A DNA stretch of 21,929 nt from CALELM01 sp045617105 (GTDB taxonomy: Bacteria > Bacillota > Negativicutes > Selenomonadales > Selenomonadaceae), in contig JAZLHW010000157.1 of the NCBI GenBank assembly GCA_045617105.1, positions 1 to 21,929 of the forward strand, read 5' to 3'. The translations under genes and the position numbers were made by a program. The notes beneath the pieces are model-generated. The model was given only the letters and a program-made list of their open reading frames with translations, searched no databases and was not told the DNA's origin. This document shows, one piece after another, positions 21,212 through 21,929 of the stretch (position 1 is the stretch's first letter; the number at the start of each line of letters is the position of its first letter).

Positions 21212-21929
21212 ATGCCCATGGAAACAAATACGTCGATGAACATTCGTCCTATCCAGCGTCCTACTTCGTCGCAGGGATCGGAGAGCGTCAATCGTCGTGG
21301 GGATGGCGGAGCATCTTCTTCTGCTTTTAGCCCACGAACGAATGTATCCATAAAGACTGCGGTAAGTGATATGGCAGGCATTCTTTCCAAGATCTCCACG
21401 ATGCAGGAGGAAGGCATGGAGGAAATGCCGAAGGATCTTCAGAAACTGGTGCAGAATATCATGCGGCAGGCATTTTCGATGGAGGAAACGCTTTCCCAAG
21501 GAATCGGAAGCACACTGGAGAGCCAGCGCTTTTCGATGGAACAGATGAATACATTGGCCCGCATATTAAATCAAATGGGAAATTATGTGGAAAATGGAGG
21601 AAGCTTGGATATCGGCTCAGATCTGCAGGCACTTTTCTCCAATTTGAAGAGTTATCTGACGGACAAGGAAGGAAATGCAATAGAACCTGTACTTTTGAAC
21701 AAGACGGCATTTGAACTCTTGGATACCAAAAGCTTGCAGGATCTTCCGCAGGTTTTGCAGATGCTTTTGTCACAAATGCAGATGAGTGCGGGAACGCAGC
21801 TGCAGCAACAGGGGAATGATGAATCGCTTGCCTTTATGAAACAACTGATGCGGTTCTTTATGCCGCAGTCAAATGCAGCAAGTGAGGGCGGACAAGCCCC
21901 ACAGCCGCAGGGAATGCAGAATGGGCAAG
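21212..21929 (+). CDS. Gln/Met-rich protein in the ylqG position (partial, runs off the window)
   Basis: The frame opens at ATG 21212 behind GGAGGTG (21198-21204) and is still open at the window end, 239 codons in. The N-terminal 40 residues are Ser/Thr/Asn/Arg-rich and look disordered. The rest is helical, rich in Gln, Met, Leu and Ser (EEMPKDLQKLVQNIMRQA, then VLQMLLSQMQMSAGTQLQQQ). There is no signal peptide. In many Firmicutes the gene after rnhB is ylqG, followed by the FlhB-like ylqH, and this protein has the look of such flagellar hook-length-control-like proteins. The family call rests on position and composition only; the FlhB-like neighbour is outside the window. Confidence 0.75.
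   Translation, partial: MPMETNTSMNIRPIQRPTSSQGSESVNRRGDGGASSSAFSPRTNVSIKTAVSDMAGILSKISTMQEEGMEEMPKDLQKLVQNIMRQAFSMEETLSQGIGSTLESQRFSMEQMNTLARILNQMGNYVENGGSLDIGSDLQALFSNLKSYLTDKEGNAIEPVLLNKTAFELLDTKSLQDLPQVLQMLLSQMQMSAGTQLQQQGNDESLAFMKQLMRFFMPQSNAASEGGQAPQPQGMQNGQ

Noticed and set aside
1..21929. CRISPR arrays, tRNA or rRNA genes, complete insertion sequences, integrase or recombinase genes
   Set aside because: Looked for on both strands; no direct-repeat array, no tRNA-like cloverleaf and no transposase or integrase protein was seen.

Overview
The window looks like chromosome of a Gram-negative-staining Firmicute of the Negativicutes (Selenomonas-like). The clues are a core order of RbgA GTPase (ylqF), RNase HII (rnhB) and a Gln/Met-rich protein in the ylqG position; a YfmM-type ABC-F protein; an HD-GYP phosphodiesterase; and a secreted DUF1036-type protein. 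This taxonomic call is an inference from gene content and sequence feel, not from a database search.

Layout. (1) Bases 1-363 hold only a 14-codon tail of an upstream reading frame, a strongly structured hairpin region and a weak candidate promoter. (2) Bases 364-15432 are one tightly packed plus-strand operon of ten genes. In order they encode a small acidic protein, a 413-residue protein with a beta-rich middle, a glycosyltransferase-like protein with DxD and HxxGxK motifs, a coiled-coil protein ending in a GrpE-like beta domain, two giant Hsp70-like ATPases (1011 and 1041 residues), a HerA/VirB4-type ATPase with a long Ser/Asn-rich linker, a protein with a hydrophobic Gly/Ser/Ala-rich N-terminus, and two proteins of unknown function. 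A strong intrinsic terminator follows. (3) Bases 15523-15951 carry a convergent minus-strand gene for a secreted DUF1036-like protein. It has a good promoter, and its likely terminator lies inside the last gene of the operon. (4) Bases 16058-21929 are housekeeping genes on the plus strand: yfmM, an HD-GYP gene, a short ssb, rbgA, rnhB and the start of a ylqG-position gene cut by the window edge.

How the genes may work together. The operon is the striking part. It combines an Hsp70-like pair with its own nucleotide-exchange-factor-like protein (GrpE beta domain) and a hexameric-translocase-type ATPase, but no J-domain protein (no HPD motif in any operon product). Both Hsp70-like proteins keep the ATP-binding and catalytic signature residues, but the nucleotide-binding domain sits in the second half of the chain, behind a roughly 370-residue N-terminal region that differs between the two. 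My inference is a dedicated chaperone-translocase machine: the Hsp70 pair and exchange factor prepare or remodel a client, the HerA-type ring moves it, and the protein with the membrane-active-looking N-terminus (13343-14212) is a candidate client, effector or anchor. Whether the machine serves secretion, defence against phage or something else cannot be decided from the sequence. I know of no named system with this exact composition, but I could not search.
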